A program made the translations under genes and the position numbers. The notes under the pieces were generated by a model that was not told where the DNA came from, did not search any database, and was given only the letters and a program-made list of their open reading frames with translations. Below are positions 22,647 to 33,147 of a stretch of 64,000 nt of DNA, piece by piece (positions within the stretch are counted from its first letter, which is position 1; each line of letters starts with the position of its first letter). Origin of the DNA: Euborellia annulipes. Taxonomy: Eukaryota > Arthropoda > Insecta > Dermaptera > Anisolabididae. Where the stretch lies: positions 19,835-83,834 of the forward strand of contig JAKCPI010022159.1 in NCBI GenBank assembly GCA_023213315.1. The letters run 5' to 3'.

Positions 22647-23191
22647 TTACTTTCTCTTTTTCGCGACATGGTCGTCTGTGGGGTGGGTGGGTGTGTGGGT
22701 GTTCAATTTTAAGCATGAAGGAATTGAGCTATGAGGTTGAAATTTTATATTTAAGTTAAACACCCCCCAGGACCGGAAAAATAAGCTTTTAATCAAAATC
22801 GGTCAAAGAGTACTAGTACTTTACTGATGTACTTTTTCAGTTTTTTTCGATTTTCTCAAAATTTGCTCCAACGATTTTTTTAAAAATTCAAAAATCAATT
22901 ATTTTTTAAATTCTCTTTAAAATGTATATTCTCATTTTGCAATTGAAATCTTCTGAAGACCACTTTACTCTTGTATTTCATAGAAAAGATAGGAGAAATG
23001 GTTGCCATGGTAACAAAATGTAAATATTTTCCCATACTTATAAATTTTACATCTGAATTCAAATGTTTGGTACTGTCGGGAACTAAATATATGTAGACAC
23101 AAAAAATCTGGTGTGACAAGCACAGAACACAACTTTCGATTACCGAAGGTAAGAGAAAGTTGTGTGCTGTGCGCCAGTCACACCAGATTTT
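22647..23191 (+). mobile_element. family A repeat, copy A2 (internal deletion near head)
   Basis: The head hairpin is cut short: TACTTTCTC runs directly into TTTTTCGCGACATGG, deleting about 140 bp. The remainder is complete, including the AGTACTAGTACTTT palindrome, a perfect X-box (23001-23014) and the tail hairpin (23107-23189). Confidence 0.8.
23001..23014 (+). promoter_or_regulatory. RFX-type X-box inside family A copy A2
   Basis: GTTGCCATGGTAAC fits the RFX-family X-box palindrome (GTTNCCATGGNAAC) exactly. The same position is palindromic in copies A1, A3, A5, A7 and A9. Binding in vivo is inference. Confidence 0.5.
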
Positions 23192-23338
23192 TTTAAAAAT
23201 GATATTTTCCGGGGGCTGAAGGCCCAGAGACCCTCTCCCCTGGTACAAGCCTGATAATGTAGATTATACTATATTTGGATATTAAAATTAAAAAAAAAAA
23301 TGTGAGACAATTACTCATTCAAATTAGATGGAAGCCGA

Positions 23339-23944
23339 CATAGGCGTAGCCACGGGGGGTTTTGGGGGTTCAAACCCCCCATTGGACCCAAGCCATGACT
23401 AGATATTTAAGCTCTATAATACAAAATACTTTTTCTCTCTATATATTTCATATATAGGGTAAGAGAAAGTAAAATATAATAATTTTCTCTAGCTTAAAAA
23501 AAAAAAATTAAATAAAACGCAAAAAATTCGAGAAAATTCAGAATTTTCCCATTGAAAAGAATTGATTTTTGTTATGCTTTATAAAAAATTAAAGCCGCTT
23601 ATTGATTAAATCTCGCAAATGAAAAATAATAAAAATTATTATATAAATAAATTTTTTATTATTTTTCTTAAAGAGGTCTGAGATAGGAGTCTGGTCAAGA
23701 GAAACATATACATAAAATTAAGAGATTTGCATTATTTATTGCCTGATACGAGTTGATTGAAAAATTGCGGCACTTAATTAAGAAAGGGCGGGCCCGAGCC
23801 ACCTCGAGGGGGAGGGGGGCGAAGGAAGGTGGGGTAGTGGCTAGTCATATATTTCATTAGACGCCTATACTGCCCTATTAGTCGGGGTGGGGGGGGAGAA
23901 ATAATCCAAACCCCCCCCATCGAAAATCTCTGGCTACGCCTATG
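23339..23944. mobile_element. hAT element, non-autonomous (606 bp)
   Basis: The ends are perfect 14-bp inverted repeats CATAGGCGTAGCCA, flanked by an exact 8-bp target duplication GAAGCCGA (23331-23338 and 23945-23952), diagnostic of hAT. The GC-rich subterminal segments (23350-23400, 23785-23930) carry G/C runs. A head-hairpin scrap of family A (23431-23471) is nested inside. The transposase is absent. Confidence 0.9.
23431..23471. repeat. family A head-hairpin fragment nested in hAT
   Basis: TACTTTTTCTCTC is mirrored by GTAAGAGAAAGTA around an AT-rich loop, the head hairpin of family A. Confidence 0.6.
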
Positions 23945-23978
23945 GAAGCCGATATATTTGAATAAATATCTAAATGTA

Positions 23979-24277
23979 TAAAAATGTTTTATCAATACAA
24001 TCCCTGATCATGTATGTTAATTATCTCTGCTATAAACGCATACAGCTATACCCAATAAAATATGGTAATTATATATACGTAAGGACAAAAAATTTCAAAT
24101 TAAACTCTTTTTAGGGAGCTCGTTTGTTGTTTATTTCCTTGAGAGAAAGAGATGGGGGGATTAACATTTTCAGGGAATTTACAATTAGCGAGATGAGATT
24201 GTCAAATGCTAAGCGCCCCCCAACGACGAACGCCGGCGTCGGCAACGTCGCCGTACGTCGTTGTTTTAATATAAAAA
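23979..24277 (+). repeat. duplicated segment D, copy 1
   Basis: A 299-bp sequence that recurs almost unchanged at 24941-25241. Differences are one substitution and several one- or two-base length changes in A, T or G runs. It ends in a GC-rich stretch (CGACGAACGCCGGCGTCGGC region) and a TATAAAA motif (24270-24276). Family A copy A3 lies exactly between the two copies. Confidence 0.9.
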
Positions 24278-24944
24278 TCTGGTGGTGACTGGCGCACAGC
24301 ACACACTTCTCTTACCTTCGGTAATCGAAAGGTTGTACTGTGCTTGTCACACAGATTTTGTGTCGAGATATATTTAGTTCCCGACAGTACGGAACATATG
24401 AATTCAAGATGTAAAATTTATAAGTATGGGAAAATATTTAAATTCCGTTACCATGGCAACCAGTTCCTATCTTCCCTATGAAGAACAAGAGTAAAGTGGT
24501 CTTCAGAAGATTTCAACGGCAAAATGAGAATATACATTTTAAAGAGCATCTAAAAAATAGTTCATTTTTGAATTTTAAAAAAAATCCTTGGAGGGAATTT
24601 TGAGAAAATCGAAAAAAACTGAAAAAGTACATCAGTAAAGTACTAGTACTTTTTGGCCGATTTTGTTCAAAAGCTTATTTTGAGGTTCTTCAAAGGTACC
24701 TAAGTTAAATATAAAATTTCAATCCGGTAGCTCAATTCCTTCATGCTTAAAATTGAACAGTTCCACACACACACACACACACCCACCCACCCACACACAG
24801 ACAGACCATGTTGCGGAACCACTTTTTTGGACTCAGGGGACCTCAAAACATGTATATCCATCAAAATCTCGACATCGAATTTTTGACATGATCGCAATAC
24901 TTTCTCTCTCTATATATTTCATATATAGGGTAAGAGAAAGTAAA
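24275..24944 (-). mobile_element. family A repeat, copy A3 (full length)
   Basis: Runs tail to head. The tail hairpin is at 24278-24357, a perfect X-box is at 24447-24460, the AGTACTAGTACTTT palindrome is near 24635, an AC microsatellite is at 24765-24785 and the head hairpin is at 24897-24941. It is the copy most similar to A9 (55172-55692), which suggests recent spread. It sits between two copies of segment D, joined through A runs at both borders. Confidence 0.85.
24447..24460 (-). promoter_or_regulatory. RFX-type X-box inside family A copy A3
   Basis: GTTACCATGGCAAC is an X-box palindrome identical to that in A9. It lies 23-37 bp from segments otherwise divergent among copies. Confidence 0.5.
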
Positions 24945-25241
24945 AATGTTATTATCAATACAATCCCTGATCATGTATGTTAATTATCTCTGCTATAAAC
25001 GCATACAGCTATACTCAATAAAATATGGTAATATATATACGTAAGGACAAAAAATTTCAAATTAAACTCTTTTAGGGAGCTCGTTTGTTGTTTATTTCCT
25101 TGAGAGAAAGAGATGGGGGGGGATTAACATTTTTCAGGGAATTTACAATTAGCGAGATGAGATTGTCAAATGCTAAGCGCCCCCCAACGACGAACGCCGG
25201 CGTCGGCAACGTCGCCGTACGTCGTTGTTTTAATATAAAAA
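24941..25241 (+). repeat. duplicated segment D, copy 2
   Basis: Near-identical to 23979-24277. Here the terminal TATAAAA continues into native-looking downstream sequence (AGCGGTCAGAAAC), so this copy appears to retain the original context. Confidence 0.9.
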
Positions 25242-25242
25242 G
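25234..25242 (+). promoter_or_regulatory. TATA-box-like motif
   Basis: TATAAAAAG is followed 10 bases later by TCAGAAAC (initiator-like) and by GC-balanced sequence. In D copy 1 the equivalent motif is separated from this context by A3. Promoter activity is inference. Confidence 0.35.
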
Positions 25243-25800
25243 CGGTCAGAAACAGACGCTGACCGGCGCCCACGCGTGCAAGCGAGACGGAGCGATAGGG
25301 CTATGAGGGTGTGCGAGTGAGATAGAAAAGCAAGACGGCCGACTGGCCGACCGTTCCATACTCTCTCTCTCTCTCTCTCTCTCGTGAGACGCGATGTCAT
25401 ATTCCGTCATGAAAAGCTGACAGACCAATTTCGAGTTTGTTTGATAGAAACACAACAAACGTTTTGCCCTTCCATCGGGGACTACGATGGCGACGACGAA
25501 CGGCGGTGGTGGTAGTAGTATGATGGTTGTAGTAAGGGAGGGAGGGGGGAGGAGGGCGCCAAACGAAATGTTTGTTCTGAGGTTTCAATCTGTTTCCTTT
25601 CAACGTTAAAGGGTTTTAATGTCATAACCACACAACAAACTGGAACAATTAGCGATCGTCGGAGCAGCAACAGCAGTAGTAACAACCAAGGAAGGTAGTA
25701 CTCTGCTCTGCTCTGTTCTGCTCCTCTTGAGATGCTGTCAATCCCTCTTCTGCCCTCCTACCCCCTCCCCCCAACCCCCTCCATCTCACTTACAATCACA
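25243..25800 (+). other. GC-balanced, promoter or first-exon-like island
   Basis: Balanced sequence begins just after the TATA-like motif. It includes a (CT)n tract at 25361-25383 (GAGA-type on the minus strand), a triplet-rich GGT/AGT segment and a CTGCT repeat (25700-25722). It resembles the 5' region of a host gene more than any other part of the window. Confidence 0.35.
25487..25531 (+). CDS. candidate first coding exon (weak)
   Basis: An ATG in favourable context (A at -3, G at +4) opens a frame reading MATTNGGGGSSMMVV. A splice-donor-like GTAAGG follows at 25532. It would lie about 250 bp downstream of a TATA-like motif, with a GAGA-type tract between. Without splicing the frame ends after about 40 codons. 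Short Gly/Ser-rich starts are common in regulatory proteins but are not diagnostic. No downstream exon was recognised, so this is a hypothesis and may be chance. Confidence 0.18.
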
Positions 25801-26127
25801 TGCACTCTCAAAAACAAGAAAACCTTTTCTGTTTTTTTTTTTAACTGCTAAAAGGTTTTAACAGTGGCGGATTTAAGAAATGTTTCCTTCTCTTGATCTC
25901 TTTCTTAAAAAAAAAAAGAAAGAAACCATTTAATATAATAAAATAATCTAAATACTGTTTTGTGGAAAACGTATTCTTACTGTTAAAAAAAAAAATTCAC
26001 TTTTAATTGATTTTGTTATATCTACTAACTCGTAAATAACCTTAATTTAATTCTTTTGTTCTTTGTTTTAAATCATTTGTAATTATTATTTTAAATAATA
26101 TATTTTTAACAAGACTGTATGCTTTTT
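25801..26127. other. AT-rich tract
   Basis: A and T runs only; no gene. CAGTGGCGGATTTAAG at 25863-25878 resembles one hAT end but has no partner. Confidence 0.45.
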
Positions 26128-26129
26128 AT

Positions 26130-26232
26130 TGGTGTGCCAAGCAACCCCAGGGAATCGAACTCATGATCTCCAACCTTTCCAGGGCATCGGTGTACTGTAC
26201 TATCCATTGCATTAAGCCACCGGACTCTCGGC
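26130..26232 (-). repeat. tRNA-derived SINE, family D copy 1
   Basis: The minus strand gives GGTGGCTTAATGCAATGGATAG (A-box) and GAGTTCGATTCCC (B-box). It matches the plus-strand copy at 41333-41440. The D-arm and T-arm are tRNA-like but the body is interrupted. Confidence 0.75.
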
Positions 26233-26473
26233 CTACACCAACAAAAATATTATAAATAAATAATATTAATAATATATTTGTAATTGTATGACCCAGGCGA
26301 AAACAAAAATAAATCGAAAGACTAAACTAAATTTGGGCTTAAGAAATCAGAAAATTGACTTTGGTATTTATTTAATTTGCGCACCAAAAAATGAAGCGAA
26401 AACTTGCCTTGAGAATAAGAAGCAAGGCTTCTATCCCCCAGAGGCTCCTCCTATTATAAATAATTTTTTTAGT

Positions 26474-26575
26474 ATCTAAATGGCTTAAATAAAATGATCG
26501 GACTGCCTGGGATCCTAACCTGCGACCCTTGGTATAAAAGACCAGCACGCTAGCAACTACACCAAGGCCCGAGGG
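26474..26575 (-). repeat. tRNA-derived SINE, family C
   Basis: The minus strand reads CTTGGTGTAGTTGCTAGCGT, then GGTTAGGATCCCAGGCAGTC and the shared tail TTTTATTTAAGCCATTTAG. It closely resembles 22264-22370. Confidence 0.75.
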
Positions 26576-26859
26576 CTTATAAATAACTTAAAATTTTGAA
26601 AATAAAAAATATCGTTATTAAACAAAAAATTTGTAATAATTTATATCTAATGCATTTAATTTATAGTCTTCCGTTATAATATATTTAAATGATTTAAATG
26701 GACTATTAACTATTATATCATCGAAACTTGCAGCTGTGACAGCTGCATGAAGGGGGCTCAAAAAGAAAAATAGAAACTTAAAATCCTCATTAATCATTCA
26801 ACTCTCCTGTATCTATCTTTTCCTTGAAACTTGCTAAACATAAACATATAGGAAATTGC

Positions 26860-27090
26860 TGGTGGTTGTAGTCGAGTGACCAAAAGGGATGGCCGGCTGA
26901 TGGATTCGTCAAGGACAAAAGCCATCGCATATCGGCCATTAGTTAAACCAGCCACCTCAATCCGTCTTAATTGCCCTTCTTTACTTTAGTTGCCCTCTCT
27001 GAGGCCAGCCAGACCCCGCTCTGATGTTCCTGCGCCCCTTCCGGCTGGTTGCCCGACAATTAATCGTCTATCCGGGTCATTTCTTTTAAC
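26860..27090. other. GC-balanced island
   Basis: Unique balanced sequence including GGCCAGCCAGACC and ACAATTAATCG. No coding frame. Possible regulatory DNA. Confidence 0.35.
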
Positions 27091-27190
27091 CGAAGCTCCC
27101 TCACAAAAAAAACTTTTTCTTTAAAAACAAGTAAAATTAAAATCACATTTTATTATAATTATAAAAAAGTACCATTGCGATCTTTTTCTT

Positions 27191-27694
27191 TTTACTTTCT
27201 CTTACATATGTTTATATGTAATATATATAGAAAGAAAGTATTGGATTCATGTCGAAAATTCGATGTCGAAATTTTGATGGATTTGAGGTGGTTTTCGCAA
27301 CCTGGTCTGTTTGTGTGTGTGTCTGTCAGTGAACAAAATATCTCAAGAACGAAAACAGCTATGAGGTTGAAATTTTTTATTTAAATTAGGTACTCACCTG
27401 GCACGTGACACGAAGCATTTGAACAAAATCGGCCAAAGAGTACTAGTACTTTACTGATGGCCTTTTTCATTTTTTTTTCGATTTTCTCAAAACTCGCTTC
27501 AACGATTTTGTTTAAAATTCATAAATCAATTATTTTTTAGATGCTCTTTAAAATGTATATTCTCATTTTGCCCTTGAAATCTTTTGAAGCAAACTTTACT
27601 CTTGTACTTCATAGGAAAGATAGAAGAAATGGTTCCATGGTAACAAAATATTTTACATTGAATTCTAATATATCGGCTTGTCACACCAGATTTT
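27191..27694 (+). mobile_element. family A repeat, copy A4 (tail hairpin lost)
   Basis: Head hairpin (27192-27241), GTCGAAAATTCGATGTCGA, a short TG tract, the AGTACTAGTACTTT palindrome and an X-box one base short (27631-27644) are present. The tail is reduced to its last arm, CTTGTCACACCAGA. Confidence 0.8.
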
Positions 27695-27734
27695 TTTTTA
27701 AATTAATTAGTTTAATAAAATAGCGATTTAAATA

Positions 27735-27868
27735 TTCACTAGGTTATGTGTTTCAAATTGTTTTATTGAATTTAGACATATTTCGACTCTAAGTGTGTCA
27801 TCTCAGTTTATAAAATGATTAGTATAATGTTAAAAAAACAATTTGAAACACACATAACTTGTTAGTGT
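27735..27868 (-). repeat. inverted repeat with degenerate hammerhead-like core
   Basis: Arms containing ATGTGTTTCAAATTGTTTT (27747-27765) and AACAATTTGAAACACACAT (27839-27857) flank a core. On the minus strand the core reads CTGAGATGACACACTTAGA then GTCGAAATATGTC. The layout (long stem I, one stem II hairpin, GAAA, GTC) is hammerhead-like, but the CUGANGA box is altered. Confidence 0.45.
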
Positions 27869-28500
27869 ATAATTTAAATTCCCTATATTACTTCAACTAG
27901 TGCCTCCGGTCGCCAGTATCAATTTAATAAGTTTAATAAAAATAAGACCATAAAAAATTATTATTTTTCGACCTGAGTGTCAGCCGATTGTTCTTCAAAA
28001 GAAAAAAAAAATTCAAATTATCTAATCCAATAAAGCGTAAACAAGGAAAAAAGATTAAATAAAAAAATAATACATTGAATAATTAAATTAAGAACAATGG
28101 AGGAAGGAAAGTATAAAATAACAAGACAAGGATAAAATTGTAATAAAAATAACTTTAATAAATAATAGTAGGCCTATATGTTTATTAAGATATTCTATCA
28201 ACTTAAACAAATATTTAAGAAACTTATCTTGTTAGATTTAGATTTTTTTTTACTACTCCCTTGTTATAGTCTATATATGAATTAAAAGTATCATTGCTAT
28301 CTTTTTTTTTCATTGTGGGCATGGTTGACGATTTTGCAAGGAGTATCTTTAAAGATGAAGGAAAAATAATCACAGGACAAATATAATATATAATGATAAC
28401 ATTTCGGTCCTAGATTGAGACAATCCTCATACCTCTCAAGTTCATTAGATTGTAGTGAAAATGGTTTATGAGAAAATAAAAAGAGTAGCAACTATTGATT
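27869..28500. other. AT-rich tract without gene
   Basis: No features apart from a TAGGCCTA octamer at 28169-28176. Confidence 0.5.
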
Positions 28501-28504
28501 ATTT

Positions 28505-28557
28505 CCCACTAGGCTGACGTTTCAGTCTTGATTAAGACCATCTTCAGAGCTTGTGGG
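28505..28557 (-). ncRNA. minimal hammerhead-like motif with intact core
   Basis: On the minus strand: outer stem I CCCAC, AA, inner stem I GCT, core CTGAAGA (28547-28541), stem II GGTCTT paired with AAGACT around AATC, GAAAC (28523-28519), GTC (28518-28516), then AGC, CTA and GTGGG closing stem I. Every element of a type I minimal hammerhead is present, with the same extra T after the first core strand as in other local copies. Confidence 0.6.
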
Positions 28558-28578
28558 CTGTCAATATAGGCACGTAAG

Positions 28579-28930
28579 CAGTTTTGAAGATGGTCTTAAT
28601 CAAGACCGAAATGTCAGTCTAGACCATCTTTAAAACTGCTTACGTGCCTATATTGACAGCCAAGGGCTCAAGACCGAAACCTCAGTCCAGACCATCTTCA
28701 AAACTGCTTACGTGCCTATATTGGTCTAGTCTGACATTTAGGTCTTGATTAAGACCATCTTCAAAACTGCTTGCGTGCCTATATTGACAGCCAAGGGCTC
28801 AAGACCGAAACGCCAGTCTAGACCATCTTCAAAACTGCTTACGTGCTTATCTATTGGCTGTCAATTTAGGCACGTTAGGAGTTTGAAGATGGCCTTAATC
28901 AAGACCGAAAAGTCAACTTAGTGAGCCTTT
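28579..28930. repeat. cluster of hammerhead-derived fragments with 68-bp direct repeats
   Basis: ACCATCTT starts recur at 28623, 28691, 28754 and 28822, giving spacings of 68, 63 and 68 bp. Units share AAAACTGCTTACGTGCCTAT and GACAGCCAAGGGCTCAAGAC and carry CCGAAAC half-motifs. Inverted fragments, including one at 28585-28614 (TTGAAGA, stem II, GAAAT, GTC) and another at 28893-28924, are interleaved. The block looks like repeated rearrangement of one element end. Confidence 0.65.
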
Positions 28931-28980
28931 TATTTCTTGATCAACTATTCCAGCTAAAATCTGCATCATTCAATGAAAAT

Positions 28981-29027
28981 GGATTCTCAGTCGGTATGAG
29001 AATGGTCTCAACTTAGGCCCGAAACGT
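28981..29027 (+). ncRNA. degenerate hammerhead-like motif
   Basis: ATGAGAATGGTCTCAAC leads into GGCCCGAAACGTC. The stem II and GAAAC-GTC parts are recognisable but the first core strand is altered. Confidence 0.35.
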
Positions 29028-30194
29028 CTTTCTTGTTCAAATTAAATAATATTCACCTTTTTGTTAGTTTTATTATAATTATTATTCTTATTTAAATAGA
29101 GAAAAGACCTCAAAGTTTAATGGGCCCCAAAAGACCTTTCTAGCTCACATCTCCTCTGTCATTTGGGTGGCCTATTCCGGCTTAGATTGGGCCCCCTTGA
29201 GTCTTTTCCACCCTCCGTAAACAACAAGATATATTTTTATAGAGATTTTCAATTCAAAAAGATTCAATATAGCTACAAAATAATTGTAGCTTTAATGAAA
29301 TTATGTTCAAGATGCGGAACGTTCTTGAGTGAATTTGAGTTATTACTTTTTTCATGCTTTAATGTGATAAATGGTTTTTATTATTTTTGTTTGAAAAGGA
29401 TTTAAATCTCACTGGTAAATTTTGTTTACTCTTTTGTCGTTCAAATGTCACTGATATCAGATCAAAACTAGAAGGTAGATTATGTAAAAATTTATTAAAG
29501 AAAAAAAGAGGAATATTAAGACAATAGTTTTATTTTTTTTGTTGATCATTCTGTCATGGTAATTGACTAAAATTAGCTTTTCAAAATGAACCCCGCTTTT
29601 TTTCAGTTAGAGTAGGAGTTGAGCTGTCTAATTAGGATTCATTTGATTCCCTTTAATATGACCGCAAACAAATTGCCTGAAGAATAAAGAAAGGAGGAAG
29701 AAGAAGAAGAAGAAGGAGGAGAAGAGGGGGAGAGGGGCCTATCAAAATATCAAAATACAAACAAAGTAACACAACGCAGAACCCAAAGGGCATTCGATTC
29801 CTTCAGTTTGGGACATCCATTAATTAATTATTATCCCCTTGATCGATGTTAACCAAAAAGATATTTGAATACTTTTTTTTTTTCAAGGCGACATTTCAGT
29901 TTTATTCAGTTCTCGAGTAAAGAATTTAGGGGTTCAGGAGCGACGTCTAAACGTACTTTAAAAAAAAAAAACTAGACTATTATAAGTAATTTTTCAATGC
30001 GTTTTTTTTTTTAATGAATTAAATTCATAAGAGATTATTGGGACATCGAGCTAAAATTTTTTTAATAACTTATTAAAAAATTATCGTAATTAATTTTTTT
30101 GTTATCAAGCAAATACAAAAAAACAATCAGTCCCAATAATCTTTAATTTTTTTTTAAATTTAAAAATGAATTTATTGTTATTGTTATTAATAAT
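29028..30194. other. AT-rich tract with GAA repeat
   Basis: A (GAA)n-like run at 29694-29722 and a small balanced patch at 29600-29830. No gene; the 80-codon frame at 29163-29405 shows nothing recognisable. Confidence 0.5.
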
Positions 30195-30365
30195 AAGAGG
30201 ATAAAGGAGCAAGCAGCCAGGTAGTTAGTCTCCACGAAATGAAACTCTCTATTGAGGAAAGTTTCGGTTTTAATGAAATATAACCATCATCAGTCCATGT
30301 ATCGAGCTGAAAGCATTGTTGAGTTAGATTTTTCTAACTGGCTGCTTGCTCCTTTATCCTCTTAT
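30195..30365 (-). repeat. inverted repeat with hammerhead-like motif
   Basis: Arms at 30195-30226 (GGATAAAGGAGCAAGCAGCC inside) and 30333-30363 are reverse complements. Between them the minus strand carries an intact CTGATGA box, a stem II GGTT/AACC hairpin and GAAAC, but the following triplet is CTTT-like rather than GTC. Same architecture as 14461-14700. Confidence 0.5.
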
Positions 30366-31699
30366 TGTCAAATATAACAGCCACTTCATCTCTTCAAGTT
30401 ATTATTATTATATTATATTATTATTATATTATTAATCACATATTAATTAAGAAATTTTAAAAATAAGCTTAGATGATCTATTTAAAAACTAACTGTCAAA
30501 TTAGTTAAGCATTCTTGCAATAGATGGCAGGCTAGTCTAGCAGCAGATATAGTATTAGCCTATATCTGGCCTATGATCAATGAAAATCAACCAAATGCAT
30601 TAAATATTATTAGCTACCATTCTGAAATCTTTTGGCAAATTTTTGAATTACTTGATTTTTGGACCTACTTTTTATGACACACTACGCCATCTTATCAAAT
30701 ATGCGTAACCATTTCGCTCCCGAGCCCCCTTAAAAATACTTTTGGTATATTTAAGTTCAGTCTAATTTTTTTTTTTTTTTGAAGTTTTAGTTTTAGAGAC
30801 AAAGATTTAAAGGCTGAGACATGGCCTTCCCTTTCCCTCTCTCCTAAAGACTTCTTCAATCTAGACTTTCGTGATTAGATCTTTTGGCCTTTATACCTCT
30901 TGATTAGGAGGAATTCCGAGATTGACTGAACTACAATTAGTTAATTTTATAATTATTTTCACATATTCTGTTAAATTTTACCAACCTTATTTCTTTCTTT
31001 TTATTTATTGTGAATTAAATTAAAGATGACTTACTTATTTTGAAGAATTTTTAACAATTTTTATTTGAAATTCGTTTAGGGCTATTATTTCAGATTATTA
31101 TTTGTACGATGTTATGCATTAAGGAACCAAGCGTCATTATGTTCGAAATTGATAATACCGCCATCTTGTAGGGAAAAAGAAGGTCTACCTCTTTATTTAA
31201 GTCACAACATTATTACTCTGTGCACTTTTTTGTATAAGACAAGAAAATAAGTCATTGCCATTGGTTTTGTTTACACTTGTTCAAATGAAATGCCCCTTAT
31301 CTCATTTAGGTTTCCTTCATGCATAACATCGTCCATTTAATTATTTTATTCTACAAAAAAAAAAAAAGAAAAAACTAGATTTTACTCCACTCTAGTTATA
31401 TTTGAGACTTGGGATACCCCAAGAACCTACTTTTTTTTCAACAAAAAATGAATATGTATCTGAATGCATTTTATTCAAAATATCTTCCTGCTTAATCCTG
31501 ACGTCTTGTCAATAATTTTTTATATAAACAGTTCGAAGTTCGCTGTCTAACGTTTTATTAGCAATTAAACATAATTAAAAAAAAATACTACTCATTATAA
31601 TTTAAATTAGTTAAAAATTACTTTGAAAAAAAATATATGTTTTAAACTTTTTATAATTAATGATATATGTATTTTTCAAAAGAAAAAGGATAATTAAAT
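30366..31699. other. AT-rich tract without gene
   Basis: No recognisable gene or repeat. ATT microsatellite-like sequence lies at 30402-30436. Confidence 0.5.
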
Positions 31700-32640
31700 T
31701 TTTGTTTTAACTTTGTCTTGGAATATATATATTTTCCCTCTTTTATCTCTTTCTCTCTCTCCGTTTATATGATGTCCACATTAGTTATGTTGTAAATTTG
31801 CCATTGGATCCGAGATTCTGTCAATTTTTCCTCTATGGCTTTAATTTATTAGCTAGAATCTCATAGTGAGACTCCTCTTAAATTTTCTCTCTCTGTGTGT
31901 GATATATATAAAAATTTATCAATTGCTTCAGTGCTCTGGCATGTGTATGTCTGTCTGTGGCGTATTTTAGGTTGGATTCAAGAGTGTGAGAGAGAAGGGA
32001 GATAGATCTATGCTTCCATCTATCAGATGGACCGCCATCTGTCTCCAGAATGAATCATCCCAGGCACTGGCCAGTTATTTTTGGAGAGAGTCGTCCTCCT
32101 CTTCCTTTAGTCTTCAATCATTGGAAAAAAAAGAGTTGTGTGTGGTTAAAATTTCGCCTTCATATACAAGGAAACAATAGGCCGGGGGAGATTAATATAA
32201 GTGACGTCATATATTTCACATCGCCGTGGGGTGTGGGTGGTTGGGTGGTAAAGCCCCTAGCACAAGACACGGGGCTTATTTTGCCCGACCATCACAAAGA
32301 GATATGAATGGCCCTGGAGCCCTTGTTGTTGTTCTACCTCACGCTATTATCACTTTGAAATATTTATTATTTTACTGTGAAATATGCCAAAATATCCGCT
32401 TGTGCAAGATTATCATCCTTTTTCCCCCTCCCATCTCTCTGTCTCTCCCCCCTCCCCCTCACTCTATTCCCTATCCCTTAGCCAAGGGCTGCTCGCTATT
32501 TATTGAGATTGGCTTCCTTGTTTTATCGGTTGCCGAATTTGTCCCCACCACCTACCTACCTATATACCCAAACCTCCGAGATATTTTTTCGTGTCCTGTT
32601 CCATTGGAATTTATCGCCAATTTATCTTAAAATATCTTGA
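31700..32640. other. GC-balanced island, function unknown
   Basis: Balanced unique sequence with a CT-rich stretch (32425-32465). The plus-strand frame at 32226-32630 (134 codons) is one of the longest in the window but is low-complexity (Pro/Leu runs) and matches no family I know. Another frame overlaps it. Regulatory DNA or an untranslated exon is as likely as coding. Confidence 0.35.
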
Positions 32641-33147
32641 CCGTGTTCACAACAATATGAATCTCAAAAAAAGAATATCCTTTTAAATTTCAGAAAATTT
32701 ATAACTTAAAAAAAAAATTTTTTTTCTCTCTCTTTGATTTGGTTTAATTATACTCGATATATTTATAAAAGAAGCCTATATCACATTCCAGTAGAATTTG
32801 GGGAAGAGTACATTAATTAACCAGAGCTAAGAATGTGGATATTTATTCAAAAATATGAAGTGGGCATTAAAACTCAACTATCAGCTCTGAGTCATTTTTC
32901 TATCTTTCATTTTTTATTTATTCTAAATATTGTTCTTCCCAATTTACAAAATTTTTTGTTTTTGAGATTTTTGTTTTCAAAAATAGAAAAATATTTTCTA
33001 AATGCTCGATTAATTGGTTTTAACGTGTTTGATAAATTGTTAATTATTAAGATTTATCTTCTGCGTATAAGTGTTCCTTTCAACTGCACAGCAAAACCAT
33101 GAGTCACTTAACAGTGGTTGAAAATTTTAGGTTTGGATAAAATAAAT
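32641..33147. other. AT-rich tract
   Basis: Nothing recognisable; the 89-codon frame at 32833-33102 is F/L/I-rich chance-type sequence. Confidence 0.5.

Noticed and set aside
28579..28930. CRISPR-like array because of regularly spaced repeats.
   Set aside because: Only four units, variable spacing with no unique spacers, and a clear eukaryotic retroelement context.
32226..32630. 134-codon plus-strand frame.
   Set aside because: Low-complexity Pro/Leu content from a CT-rich stretch and no family resemblance.
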